From Ridgeia piscesae (Eukaryota > Annelida > Polychaeta > Sabellida > Siboglinidae): DNA of 64,000 nucleotides. Of this stretch, positions 1 through 15,100 are shown in pieces. The stretch lies in NCBI GenBank assembly GCA_025642075.2, contig JAODUO010000154.1:127001-191000 (forward strand), in the 5' to 3' direction. Each line of letters opens with the position of its first letter. The first letter of the stretch is position 1. The notes beneath the pieces are model-generated. The model was given only the letters and a program-made list of their open reading frames with translations, made no database searches and was not told the origin of the DNA. The position numbers were made by a program, and so were the translations under genes.

Positions 1-379
1 GGAAAAAATTAAAAATGATGCAGATAGACAACAAATTTTCAAGATGATCTTAATAAGTTGATAGAATGGTCTGAGAAGTGGCCCAAAAGCTGTTTAATTT
101 TGGAAAGTTAAGTGCCTTCACACAGGGCATGGGAATGAAGATGCACAATATACAATGGGTGATACTGTATTTAAAAACTACCTTTAAGGAAAAGGATTTA
201 GGGTTAACTATTTGTGCTGACATGAAGGTATCAGAGCAGTGTGGAATTGCAGCAGCGAAGGGGAAAACCCAAAAACTTGGAAATTTAAATTTGGCGAAAT
301 ATATTTTACAAAAAAAAAAAACTAATAATACCCTGTATAAAACAATAGTTAGGCCTCCCTTTGAATAAATTGTAAAAAA

Positions 380-2409
<2,030 letters not shown>

Positions 2410-3633
2410 ATGGATGCGACAAAACAAAAGCAGACAAATATATTATTTAGCAAATTGGACACTATTACAGACACAATCGTTTGCGATAGTGCTAAGACAG
2501 TAGACTTAGTAGTTGATCCAAAACGCGACATATCGCCAGCATCTGGATGTCTCGCTCAGGGTCAGACTACCAGTCAGGCAATGTGTACCCGTCATGGTCC
2601 CGTGAGTGACATGACTATGCATCGACTACAAGAGGCAGAGGGAAACTCTGGAGCCGAAGTCAGCGTTAAGAGACGAAAGATTCACATGAACGTCATTGAA
2701 TGTAGCAGACATTCTTCCACCGAGAATGGAGGACAAGCTCTAAAGACACCTGCACTCACAAAAACATCCTCAAAAGACCCCAACCGTGGACTGTATCCTC
2801 GAGAGAGGACGTCACGTTTAAAATTAAATAAGTCCACTGCAGCACCATCCTTTGTTAGTGCCAAAGATGTTTTGCATCAAACCATCAAACATGTGCATTC
2901 ACAAGACCAGGCAATAAACAAGCCAGCTGCTTATAGCAAACCCAGTAAATGTTCACCAGTCCCAGAGACAATACCACGGACATTGCCCTCTTCAAGAAAT
3001 GCAAAGAGTCGTAATAGAAAACTTCCTGCACAGAGTAATTCCCTTTTGAATTACTTTAAACAGAAATCTGACAACGAGAGGACTGTGTCGTCCTCGCCAG
3101 AATCTAGTCCTGTCAAGATCAATATCAAACTGCGGACTGTTTCATCACAGCAACATTCATTGCAGCAATTTGGATTTAATCAATCACCTGTGAACACACC
3201 AACCTCAGACAGCATCACATCACAACATATGTCAAACCCAGTTATGAATTCTGTCCGAAAGCAGATCTTTCAAAACACAGATATGTCTAGTCGAATCGGC
3301 ATAAATGCTAACCAAATTGCCTCAGGAATGGCATCAGCTAATCTTCACCAATGCAACAAGACTGATCTGGGAGTTGATACAAGAAATAGTGGTCTTGTGT
3401 CACAAAACCCTTCTGTTGACACAAGTTGCGAAGACACATACGGCTTGCTGGGAATGGGACTTGATGAATGCATTGATTTGCGAGATGATGATGATGATGA
3501 TGACCTGAACTACTTTTCCCAGCTCCCTGTGGAGGTGATTGAGAACATCCTGTGTCGACTGCCGACCTCTGACCTCTTGTTGAACGTCAGTCTGGTCTGC
3601 TCACAGTGGAATGACATCATTGCTGCTCCAAAG
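2410..3633 (+). CDS. FBH1: FBH1 exon 1: disordered N-terminus, PIP-like motif, F-box
   Basis: The 408 codons open at an ATG preceded by an in-frame TGA (2401). Residues 1-355 are Ser/Thr/Lys/Gln-rich and look disordered. SNSLLNYF at 209-216 resembles a PCNA-interacting (PIP) box but has Ser in the Gln position, with a Gln one residue before it. A run of seven Asp (359-365, a GAT/GAC repeat) precedes the F-box 369-408, with [14 protein letters not shown] and VCSQWNDII as the SKP1-binding core. It ends in phase 0 at AAG followed by GTACAG. Confidence 0.93.
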
Positions 3634-4256
3634 GTACAGTCTGTCTGAGTCTGTCAGTGTCTCACTCCCTGTGTGTGATATATACATACATGCCAATAGC
3701 ATGATTACTTTTGAGGGGCATTTTGTTTGAAATTTCACGGTTTGTCAGAAATAATAAGTTTTAGTTATTTTTCGAGGTTTGTGTTAGAGCTAGTTCTTGT
3801 AGTCAATCATACATAATGCAAGGGATGCTCTGACATTCATGGAACTGGTTCAGTGTCCCCAGAGACATGTTTTAATAGACTATGTAATAATGAAATGAAA
3901 CTTAGATCAGAATGTCCAAAGGGAGACCTGTTTAGATGGGGAGGTTAAACGTTGACTCACAGTTTGCTTTTGGGAGCAGGCATTACTTTGTGCACATAAA
4001 TATGAATGAAACAGATTGCGTGAACATGATAAAGCTCACTCTTGAAATGCCAACAATTACCTTCATGGCATTATTACAAGAACACATTTATGCCCTCAAC
4101 TTATGGCATTGTATTCAGTGATATTGTAACACCTGAACTGTCACCAGTAGAGCCCTTAGAATGAAATACAATATGGTCCCCTCCAGCCACATTCCATTAA
4201 ACACACTACCAAATGCACCATCGGATTCAAGTGGGTTCCAAATGGAATTTTGATAC

Positions 4257-4294
<38 letters not shown>

Positions 4295-6092
4295 TAGTCT
4301 CGTCGCCTAAAATAAACTGATTCGGATGTAGGCATGTACACAACGAGTGTGACTACTAGTATAGGTTTTGGAACATTCACGTGTATGCCATTGTATAATG
4401 CATTGATAGCTGTTTTACATCAATTGTTGATGGTTAATGCTGATTGGCTGCTTAATAGTACCATGGGATGCCAATCGAGGCCAAAGTTTGTAGTGCATGA
4501 TCATGTGGTCAGATCAGGTGCCAGTTGACAAATGTCGCCTGCTGCTATGGGCTTTATCCCACAATGCAAGAAAGGCATGAGTGCACAAATCAGATTTGTA
4601 AAGACCCCAAAGAGAGCTCAGTAAACTGTTAGAAGAGACAGGTTTTGTGGTGGTGGTGGTGAACGTAGAAGTTTTCATGTTAACCTGCATTATTTAAAAC
4701 AAATATGTTAATATGTGTTAACTTTGAATCATTGTAAGTGGAGTCTCCTCTCAGACGGATTCACCTGTGTCAGTGTTTGCCTCCAGAGAACACTGTCTAC
4801 TCATCTGCCAACACCTCCGTGAGGGTATTGAATGATAATAAAGTCATCAGACGGCAGTCATGTGACCACTGTAATGTAATAATGAAAACAGCTGCACTTG
4901 GTTTATGTATAAATGGGTATTGTTGGGTTGATGGGGTAGCATGGTTATGATCACGTATTTCACTGGTAGTAAGTAGTAGTATGAAGCATTTTTCTCATAC
5001 ACCCTACACAGGTCTCTATATTAGTAACATTATAATGGTCCATTAGTGGAGTAAAATAAAGTTGATAGAATTTGAGGCCCTGTGGTGTTTTCTGAGTTTT
5101 TCTGGCATTTTTTGCACCTCAAAACGTAACATATATATACTCAAGTGGACACCGTACATTTAAAAGATTTATTTCACTGGATGCAGTTTATGCCATGGAA
5201 GAAACAATACCACAGACTGACAAAGGAGGACCCAGGGGCCTTAGACACCATGAAGGACTTATTGCACAGAGATCAGATGTCTACACCAGACACGTACCTG
5301 CCAGGAATGATCAGGTGATTACAGGCTTTGATGCAGGATTAACTTTTACCCACCAAAGCTATCCAGGTAGACGTGTGTTTGTTCGACAGTGTACCCAGTC
5401 CACTTTCTATGTGCAGTGTTCACAGGTTGAATAATGTAAAATGTAAACTATTTTTGTTTGTCACTTTTATATCCGTCCAATCGCTGGTCCACTAACATTT
5501 TTGCCCCTCCAAAACAAACCTTTCCTGTATAACTAACAGTTGGATGTGTCTGTAGATAAAGCTAAGGGTGACTGTCACATGATCATAATGATTAGTTATC
5601 TCTGTAAATGTTCATGTGAACACACATTTAACAAGATGCACATTGAACACGATTTACAATAATATTTAAACAAAATGACAAGTCCTGTGACACCTTAAAC
5701 AAGATAACTCAGTTACCAAGTACTGCACACACAATAACACTTAACAAAAGATTCAGGAATTTATCCGTATTCTACTAACTTCAATACAATAGTTAAATTT
5801 GGTATTATTTCTAAGTAAGATTAATTTCTATAACACAGTACTGCTCTGACTGTTCAGGTGGATGACACATTTCAAGCCATGGACAGCCAATAACATGGAC
5901 AGATGTCTGCAGAAACACCCGCTGTACTCCACTGCCAATGCCATGGTCTCAGAGAGACTGCCAGAATGTCTCTGTGAAGGGGTAAGTATCACACACACAC
6001 CTACACCCTCACACAGCACGCACGCATGCCATGGTCTCAGATAGACTGCCAGAATGTCTACATGAAGGGGTAAGTATCACACACACCTACAC

Positions 6093-6141
<49 letters not shown>

Positions 6142-9100
6142 CACACACCCTCACACACCCTCACACACCCTCACACACCCTCACACACACAAACACACAC
6201 ACACACCCACAGACCGTCTGTCTGTCTCTCGCTCTCGCTCTCTCCCTCTCTCTCCCTTTCTCTCTCTCTCTCTCTCTCTCTTTTCTTTCTCTCTCTTACT
6301 CTCTCCCTCTCCTCTCTCTCTGTCTGTTTTTCTCTCTTCCCCCTCTCCCCTCTCCCCCTCTCCCCCTTCCCCCCTTCCCCCCTTTTTCCCCCTCTCTCCC
6401 CCCCTCCCCCTCTCCCCCTCCCCCTCCCCTCTTCCCCCTTTCCCCCCCTCCCCCCTCCCCTCTCCCCCCCCCCCTCCCCCCCCCTCCCTCCTCCCCCCTC
6501 CTCCCTCCCCCCCTCCCCCTCTCCCCCTTTCCCCCTCTCCCAGGTGTACGTCAGGTGTCTTGTCCCACAGGTGGTGAATCCTTGGAGTGTCCTTGCCGCT
6601 ATTGTGGTTCTGGCTGACTCGGTGGCACAGCTGCAGCGGTTGCTTCAGTGCCTGCTAGGGGGCGCCTCTCAGTGCAGTGTCATGGAGGTGCTAGAGAGTT
6701 GCTATTGCATCGCCTGCTTCCTGCGCGTCTTCCGTAGCGTCATATACCAGGACCTGTGGACGGGGTAGGGTGGATTGTAGTCCATGTGTGGGGACCTGTA
6801 ACTAACTGTAGTCTATGGGCAGGACACAGTTGACTTAATCTAGGGAGGGCACTAATCGTGCAATATGTTTTATGCTGTTTTAGCAAAAGTCTGAAATAGA
6901 TTATAGATGTTTCTATGTGCAGACTTTCCATCAAACATGTCAAACCAACTCTTAGTAAAGTTGTAATGGGTGAAGGCTCCTGCATCAGAAACTGTACATC
7001 ATCTGTGTGAGTTGAAGCATAAAGCCAGAGTGTATGTTGTGGATCCGTGCGAGACACGGAAATGTATTGAAATAAGTTGAGAGTTTTACAAATAACATGA
7101 AATTTCGGTGATATGAATTTTGACCTGGAACTGGTTGTGAGAATAATTTGTAGGTAGGAAACATTCTATAGCTGTCTGTGACGTGCCTGGCAGACGAGAC
7201 ATGGAGATATTTTATGACTTATATAGATGGAGCGCATTTCACTGTTGTGGTACATTTAATTAGTTTATGAACGGGGCACATTTTACTGGGATGTTCAGAC
7301 ACTTTTAAGAAACCTGACTGGTGGGAAAGCAAGGATTTTACAGAAAGGTTTCTTTGATTTCCCAGGATGCATTACCGCATGTACTACGCCCTCTACCTGT
7401 TTGAGAATGAATCAGTGTCGACTTGTGGGGAGTTGGCCGGGGTGCTTCACGAACAGTCAGGGCAACAAAGTATTATGAAATATAGGTTTGTGAAATTTGT
7501 TGTTCTTAAATTATTCGTGTACTTTTATTGTGATGTCATCCAGCAGACTTTAGTGTAATTTAAACACTTTGTGACATAAGTAATATATTGTTGTTATAAT
7601 TAAAATAAAATGATGCGTTACATTACAATTGGTTAAAATGTTATGGATACACCTAGACGACAGAAGATACACCTAGAAGGTGTTTGTTTTGCTTAATTAA
7701 AGAAAATCGTCAATATTTTTTATAGAGAACTTGTATTATGTTTGTAATGACCTCAGCTCTGCTCGCACAAATGTGCGTTTGACCCATGAACAATTGCGAA
7801 TCTGCAACCACAACGTGCAGCAGGGCCAACTGATCAAGATCATCGCATTTGCAGGTGACCTATTTTATCTCACCTACTTCATCCACATACTTTTAAGTGT
7901 AGGGTTTTCATTTAAAATATACTAGAAATAGTATGCTTTTTCTTATCGGTGTTTTGTTATCTTATTGACTTTTATAAATTTATAAAAAGTTGATTTACCT
8001 AAAGACAAGACAGAATGGAGAAATACATTTTTGGAAATTAAGAGAGAAAGCCACTGGCTCAGATTATTGAATAAAAAGGATGAACTAAGTTGTTAAATCA
8101 AAGTGTATATTGAAAAAGGTGAAAATTAAACATAATTATTATGTCATTTCATCACTAGTAAATTGTTACCTGTCGACACTAGTTTGTTGTACAAAGGACA
8201 TATGAAAATATATTTAAGTTTGCAAGTTAATTAATTTTGTTATGGAGATTTTAAATATGGAAATGTTATTACTGCACATTGTTGATATTTGAGATGGGAA
8301 CACATTTGCACATGCCACACCAGGTACAGGGAAGACAACGACACTGGTCAGGTACACACAGCTGCGACCAAATCTCAAGTTTCTTCTCGTTGTCTACAAC
8401 AAGTAAGACTTCTTCCTCTCAACATTCTTCCATTAACCCTTCCCTCGTCTTACAAACAAAGTGATCTACATTCTGACCCACGTGTGGTGTAGCTGACCCG
8501 TGTGTTGTGTCTGTTGTGTGAATTTGTGCATATTTCTTAGACAGTTGTATACTTACCTTAGTCTACCTATGTTAGGTCTGTAGTTCTGTCGGTGAAGTTC
8601 TCTGGCCACTGTCTGCTCCTGGTCTGTCTCTTTCTGTGCTCACTATCTACCTGTATGCCAGGTGGCACTACACAGTACCATGTGACACTGTACGGTACAT
8701 GGTACATACCATCTGACACTGTATGGTACAAGGTACATACCATCTGACACTGTATGGTACAAGGTACATACCATCTGACACTGTATGGTACAAGGTACAT
8801 ACCATCTGACACTGTATGGTACAAGGTACATACCATCTGACACTGTATGGTACAAGGTACATACCATCTGACACTGTATGGTACAAGGTACATACCATCT
8901 GACACTGTACGGTACATGGTACATACCATCTGACACTGTATGGTACAAGGTACATACCATCTGACACTGTACGGTACATGGTACATACCATCTGACACTG
9001 TACGGTACATGGTACATACCATCTGACACTGTACGGTACATGGTACATACCATCTGACACTGTATGGTACAAGGTACATACCATCTGACACTGTACGGTA

Positions 9101-12100
9101 CATGGTACATACCATCTGACACTGTATGGTACAAGGTACATACCATCTGACACTGTATGGTACAAGGTACATACCATCTGACACTGTATGGTACATGGTA
9201 CATACCATCTGACACTGTATGGTACAAGGTACATACCATCTGACACTGTATGGTACAAGGTACATACCATCTGACACTGTACGGTACATGGTACATACCA
9301 TCTGACACTGTATGGTACAAGGTACATACCATCTGACACTGTACGGTACATGGTACATACCATCTGACACTGTATGGTACAAGGTACATACCATCTGACA
9401 CTGTACGGTACATGGTACATACCATCTGACACTGTATGGTACAAGGTACATACCATCTGACACTGTATGGTACAAGGTACATACCATCTGACACTGTATG
9501 GTACAAGGTACATACCATCTGACACTGTACGGTACATGGTACATACCATCTGACACTGTATGGTACAAGGTACATACCATCTGACACTGTACGGTACATG
9601 GTACATACCATCTGACACTGTACGGTACATGGTACATACCATCTGACACTGTACGGTACATGGTACATACCATCTGACACTGTACGGTACATGGTACATA
9701 CCATCTGACACTGTACGGTACATGGTACATACCATCTGACACTGTACGGTACATGGTACATACCATCTGACACTGTACGGTACAAGGTACATACCATCTG
9801 ACACTGTACGGTACAAGGTACATACCATCTGACACTGTACGGTACATGGTACATACCATCTGACACTGTACGGTACATGGTACATACCATCTGACACTGT
9901 ACGGTACATGGTACATACCATCTGACACTGTACGTACATGGTACATACCACTGACACGTATACATGGTACATACCATCTGACACTGTACGGTACATGGTA
10001 CATACCATCTGACACTGTACGGTACATGGTACATACCATCTGACACTGTACGGTACATGGTACATACCATCTGACACTGTACGGTACATGGTACATACCA
10101 TCTGACACTGTACGGTACATGGTACATACCATCTGACACTGTACGGTACATGGTACATACCATCTGACACTGTACGGTACATGGTACATACCATCTGACA
10201 CTGTACGGTACATGGTACATACCATCTGACACTGTACGGTACATGGTACATACCATCTGACACTGTACGTACATGGTACATACCATCTGACACTGTACGG
10301 TACATGGTACATACCATCTGACACTGTACGGTACATGGTACATACCATCTGACACTGTACGGTACATGGTACATACCATCTGACACTGTACGGTACATGG
10401 TACATACCATCTGACACTGTACGGTACATGGTACATACCATCTGACACTGTACGGTACATGGTACATACCATCTGACACTGTACGGTACATGGTACATAC
10501 CATCTGACACTGTACGGTACATGGTACATACCATCTGACACTGTACGGTACATGGTACATACCATCTGACACTGTACGGTACATGGTACATACCATCTGA
10601 CACTGTACGGTACATGGTACATACCATCTGACACTGTACGGTACATGGTACATACCATCTGACACTGTACGTACATGGTACATACCATCTGACACTGTAT
10701 GGTACATGGTACATACCATCTGACACTGTACGATACATGGTACATACCATCTGACACTGTACGATACATGGTACATACCATCTGACACTGTACGATACAT
10801 GGTACATACCATCTGACACTGTACGGTACATGGTACATACCATCTGACACTGTACGGTACATGGTACATACCATCTGACACTGTACGTACATGGTACATA
10901 CCATCTGACACTGTACGATACATGGTACATACCATCTGACACTGTACGATACATGGTACATACCATCTGACACTGTACGGTACATGGTACATACCATCTG
11001 ACACTGTACGGATACATGGTACATACCATCTGACACTGTACGGTACATGGTACATACCATCTGACACTGTACGATACATGGTACATACCATCTGACACTG
11101 TACGGATACATGGTACATACCATCTGACACTGTACGGTACATGGTACATACCATCTGACACTGTACGGTACATGGTACATACCATCTGACACTGTACGGT
11201 ACATGGTACATACCATCTGACACTGTACGGTACATGGTACATACCATCTGACACTGTACGGTACATGGTACATACCATCTGACACTGTACGGTACATGGT
11301 ACATACCATCTGACACTGTACGGTACATGGTACATACCATCTGACACTGTACGGTACATGTACATACCATCTGACACTGTACGTTACATGGTACATACAT
11401 CTGACACTGTATGGTACATGGTACATCCATCTGACACTGGGACGATACATGGTACATACATCTGACACTTATGTACATGGTACATACTATCTACAGTAGT
11501 ACATGTACATACCATCTGACACAGTCTGGTCAAATCTGACACTGTGTACATGGACTATTCTGACACTGTACGTACATGGTACATACCATTGAATTACTAC
11601 TGGTACATACATCTGACACTGTACGGTACATGGTACATACCATCTGACACTGTACGGTACATGGTACATACCATCTGACACTGTACGATACATGGTACAT
11701 ACCATCTGACACTGTACGGTACATGGTACATACCATCTGACACTGTACGGTACATGGTACATACCATCTGACACTGTACGGTACATGGTACATACCATCT
11801 GACACTGTACGATACATGGTACATACCATCTGACACTGTACGGTACATGGTACATACCATCTGACACTGTACGGTACATGGTACATACCATCTGACACTG
11901 TACGATACATGGTACATACCATCTGACACTGTACGGTACATGGTACATACCATCTGACACTGTATGGTACAAGGTACATACCATCTGACACTGTACGGTA
12001 CAAGGTATGGTCATCATCATCATCAGTGGCCCCTCAAAACAATGATGACGTCTTCCAATTGTCGGTCATGTGTCCTGGGGTGACTCAAGAGCCCGATTCT

Positions 12101-15100
12101 TGATCTACAGATCTGGTTGCAGTGTGGACAGGAGTTGCCAGATGGAAGGGACACATATATACTTATGTCACATGGTACGGTACTTTTCAGTTAATTTTAC
12201 ATTGCCTGAAAAGTATTGTCAGTTGGCAATGTAACATTGTATGGACTATTGGTGTTGATGATAATCAAACCATATAAAAGCACTGGTTCAAAGGTGTATT
12301 GGTAGAGCATTCAGTGCCCTTGTTACCACACTGGTGCATACTCTTTTGACATCAACATGTGTCACTTTTAGGTCTGTGTGTGAGTTGTCCAAGTCCAAGT
12401 TTCCCCACAACGTCACTTGCAAGACGGGACACTCTCTCGCCTTCCAGACAACTGGACGAAGGTAAACACATTGACACTGGCGGCTGTGTTATTTCCATAG
12501 TGATCTTCATTATACCAAAGTGTCTGCCATCACATGAGACAACTGTGTCAAGTGCAATACAGCTGTAGACTTGATTTAATTGTTATTTTACACACTCATT
12601 AGCACCAGAGATAACAGCTCAAGTGCGTAGTTTTAGGCCACACCTGGAAGCGTAAGTAGCAGTGAGACATACATAAACATGTAGATTATGCCTTGGGCAC
12701 AGTGTACAGTGACTATAGTGTAGCATAATGTTAGTCCCACATCTGTAAGGTGCTCAAAATGATGATCAAAGGAAATACCTATGCTGATTTTAACAAAGGT
12801 TTGCAATGTTTAGTCAAACCTTCTGTGCCTATTGCTGAAGCCACAAGTGTGATATTGTTGAACATGGTCTGTAATTACATAACTGAATTGCAGAACTTTT
12901 AATATACAACACGAATGTAACAAAACTTGTAATATTATTGTGGTATGGCTCTGTCATCAATATATGTATAATATACTGTGCCCCAGTCCGTCTTTGTATG
13001 TATTTATTTAACACCACTGAAACAATACTACTGATCCATATCTTGCAGTAGCAGCACTTACAGGTAATTCTCTTGCCCTGTCTGTGCTCTGCAACATTTG
13101 GTGTCAGAAGTAGGATGGTGCTGCAGGTATGCGGGTGCCAAGCAGTTGTGGAGCAACATCCGCCTCACGGCCATCACAGAACTCATCCCCAGACGCAAAG
13201 GTCTTTCACTGTATGTACGAGCAAAGTTTGTGCTCAACACACTCAAAACATTCTTTGCCTCTGCTGACCCGTCGATTACAACCGCCCATGTTCCCACTGA
13301 GAAGGTGGACAGCGACGGTCAGCGAACAGCACTGGACCATGCCATCAGGATGGTGAGTGGAGCTCTTATCGTGACAAATCAGGACTGCTGTCACGTGCAA
13401 ATAAGTTATAACATGCTGCTTTTGTCTGCATGTGATCTTTTACATTGATATATTGCGGGAATGGAGGCCTTGTCATTTACGAACTATCGTGATCGTCTGT
13501 CAGTATTTCAGACTCATTAATTGCAATTTCAGGCAATCTATTACAACACAGAGATAGGATTACAAATTTAGTATTAGACTGCATCAGTTTAAAGATAGTT
13601 TGTCCATATCCATTTGATTGATTGGCGTACAATTAGTGTCCACGTTTTTTATTCATGGAAACCTGTCATGTGATCACAGGAGGTGGCGGAGGATGCAGAG
13701 ATGCTGTGGAGAGAAATGAAGAACATCCAGAATGGGTCGATTGGGATGACCCATGACGGCTACCTGAAGTTGTACCAGTTGAGTGGGCCGACACTGCCTC
13801 AGTACGATGTGATCCTCATAGACGAGGCACAAGACCTCACACCAGGTAAACATACTGCATACAGGGGACTGATCCTGCCTAAATACACAGGTAGTTATCT
13901 TCATTGAAAATGATCCTCAATGGACTAACCCAGTAAGCAGGAATTTATGAAATTCTTCACGTGAATGTTCAAACATTGCTTGTATTCTTTTCAATAATAT
14001 TCTACTGTGAGTTTGTTTTAAAGTGTAATGATATCTCATCTTGTGTGTCATTTCTACCTTCTCAGCCATTGCTGATGTGCTGCTGAATCAGCCTCAGCCC
14101 AAGATCCTAGTGGGAGATCCTCATCAACAGATCTACTCCTTCCGTGGCGCAGTCAACTCCATGCAGCTAGTGAATGCCTCACACACCTTCTACCTGACAC
14201 AGGTGAGTCTTTTACCTGACAAAGGTGAGTCTTCTACCTGACAAAGGTATGCTTTCTACCTGACAAAGTGTATTCTACCTGACACAGGTGAGTCTTCTAC
14301 ATGACAAGGGTGAATCTTCTGTTTGACACAGGTCAGTCCTCTACCTGACATAGGTGAGTCTTCTATGTGACACAGGTGAGTCCTCTACCTGATATAGGTG
14401 AGTCTTCTAAGTGACACAGGTGAGTCTTATGCCTGACATGGGTGAGTCCTCTACCTGACATGGGTGAGTCCTGTACCTGATACAGGTGAATCTTCTATCT
14501 GCTGGAGGTGAGTCTACTTTCTGGAACACGTGAGTCTTACCTTGTGACACAGGTGAATCTAGTGGTCATGTCCGACACCTTGCACATGACACAAGTTAGT
14601 CTTACCTGACATTACCTGTCCACTTCGGGCCTTGTGCAGGACATCTCCAGATTGTCCTATCCCTGGCAGACCATCTCATTTCTAACGAAGACATTTCCCA
14701 CCTCAGGTGTTGTCTCTCTTTCTCAAAACTTGGTTGCTCTGATCTACTTTCAGCTTCTTTGTTGCTAGCATTTGTTAGGATCTTCATTTATCCAAGCGCA
14801 TGTCTGACCCATTTCCAACTTGTTTTCTATTTATCTTCACTGACAGGTGAGTTCGCCAGGTGTGTCTAGATCGCCATTCAACGTGTCCTATTAGTTATTG
14901 TTAATTTTGATTTCAATAAATATTTCTTCGTTATAATTTTATTTAATAAATAAATTTATTTAGCAAGAAAATTGCATCACATGGCTGAATGTTTGCCAGA
15001 AAGGTCAAGTAGGGTGCTTTGAGCAGTCCCTCTAACTGGACACTGTTCTTTATAAGAACTTACCTGTGACCTACTTTACTTTAACCATTGTATGCCACAA

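Noticed and set aside
6031..6768. 245-residue His/Ser/Pro-rich ORF
   Set aside because: Its middle is CA and CT simple repeat. Only the last 65 codons are real (FBH1 exon 4), joined there by splicing.
8567..11478. Three overlapping 936-941 residue ORFs on the - strand
   Set aside because: They are translations of a 31-bp minisatellite in all three frames, with no domain and no splice context. The host is FBH1 intron 7.
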